A stretch of DNA of 64,000 bases. It comes from Perca fluviatilis (taxonomy: Eukaryota > Chordata > Actinopteri > Perciformes > Percidae). The stretch covers positions 34,241,513-34,305,512 of the forward strand of contig NC_053122.1 in the NCBI RefSeq assembly GCF_010015445.1. Direction: 5' to 3'. The notes under the pieces are model-generated. The model was not told where the DNA came from. It saw only the letters and a program-made list of their open reading frames with translations, and made no database searches. Position 1 is the stretch's first letter. Every line of letters begins with the position of its first letter. Positions 63,301 through 64,000 of this stretch are shown piece by piece. Made by a program: the position numbers and the translations under genes.

Positions 63301-64000
63301 TTGCTTTTATTATTTTGGTTTATGACTGACTGTCCACATAACTATTGACAGTCCCATCAGCTCCAGCCGTACTTTTAGTTCATTGCTAATTAGCCAATTG
63401 CAAACATGCTGAACTAAGATGGTGAACATGGTAAACATTATATCTGCTAAACATCAGCATGGAAACATTGGGGTATGAAAGGATTTTGTTGCACCAATAG
63501 CAATACCATTGCACTTTAATAATAAATTACTGTATACATTGTTGCTGTCGGGCAGAAATCTTGTATCTCCATATTTTGACCATTTCAATTTTTTTCATAA
63601 ATCATTGATACTGGTCACCCTTTACGTCTGTCTGGGGGTTTTACAAATATTTAACTGACTCATGTTAGCCTTTTTTCATTTCCTGAAAAGCAACAGTTTT
63701 GGACATACAAGGTTTTCACCCGACAGCGTCAACATCATGTATCGCTGTCAACCAACTAAGTTGCGAATCCAAAAGTAAAGACCTACTGTCCTTGGATTAG
63801 CTGACTTGCAGATTTTGCAGAGAGGCAGGCTTGAGGCCTCCGTTGCCAGGAATGATCAAATGTGTGTGTTCGTGAATCTCATCCATTTTAAAGATGCTGG
63901 ATGAGAACTTTCAAAGAGTCCGCTACACTGATATTATTAGTGAGATTTCCTGCAAGTCATCCTATTAAGAACAATACATTAAAAGATGTCAGCTAACATA

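Overview
The window is a piece of a ray-finned fish genome, most likely a percomorph teleost. It holds intron-rich vertebrate genes with GT-AG introns, many long (CA)n/(GT)n microsatellites, and a dense population of short non-autonomous DNA transposons, several of which still have clear target-site duplications. The percomorph call rests on my recognition of repeat families and is an inference. No bacterial, viral or CRISPR features were seen.

Four protein-coding genes can be reconstructed exon by exon. (1) nr2f6 (COUP-TF family orphan nuclear receptor, + strand) has coding exons from 2344 to 9390 and a 407-residue product. (2) ocln (occludin, - strand) has coding exons from 29223 down to 13430 and a 548-residue product, with a probable non-coding first exon near 30.9-31.1 kb. 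(3) marveld2 (tricellulin, - strand) has coding exons from 36560 down to 33327 and a 558-residue product. (4) kcnn1 (small-conductance Ca2+-activated K+ channel SK1, - strand) has its 3' coding part from 57982 to 50496; upstream exons lie beyond the window. In every reconstructed gene the exon phases close without a frameshift.

Layout: 1-2.3 kb is low-complexity 5' flank and leader of nr2f6. 2.3-11.6 kb is nr2f6 and its 3' UTR. 11.6-13.4 kb is a convergent nr2f6/ocln intergenic stretch scrambled by transposons and by local copies of the nr2f6 3' UTR. 13.4-31.1 kb is ocln with TE-rich introns. 31.2-33 kb is a short intergenic stretch, and 33-38.6 kb is marveld2. 38.7-50.4 kb is a gene-poor, repeat-rich stretch. 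50.5-64 kb is the 3' half of kcnn1 and a large 5' intron.

Occludin and tricellulin are sister MARVEL-domain tight-junction proteins (bicellular and tricellular contacts). They sit head-to-tail in the same order as human MARVELD2-OCLN on 5q13. Their flanks here, nr2f6 and kcnn1, belong in human to 19p13.11, where only the short occludin-related OCEL1 remains. The window therefore looks like an ancestral linkage group that tetrapods split or thinned.

The best small-scale find is a 9-nt microexon in kcnn1 (54808-54816). It would insert Ala-Gln-Lys into the calmodulin-binding domain, as in known mammalian SK1 isoforms. Other points of note are a TTAA-flanked element carrying a 12-copy minisatellite next to an ocln splice donor, an element built from TGACTTAGGC motifs, a ~690-bp foldback in an ocln intron, and copies of nr2f6 3'-UTR sequence inserted into nearby transposons.
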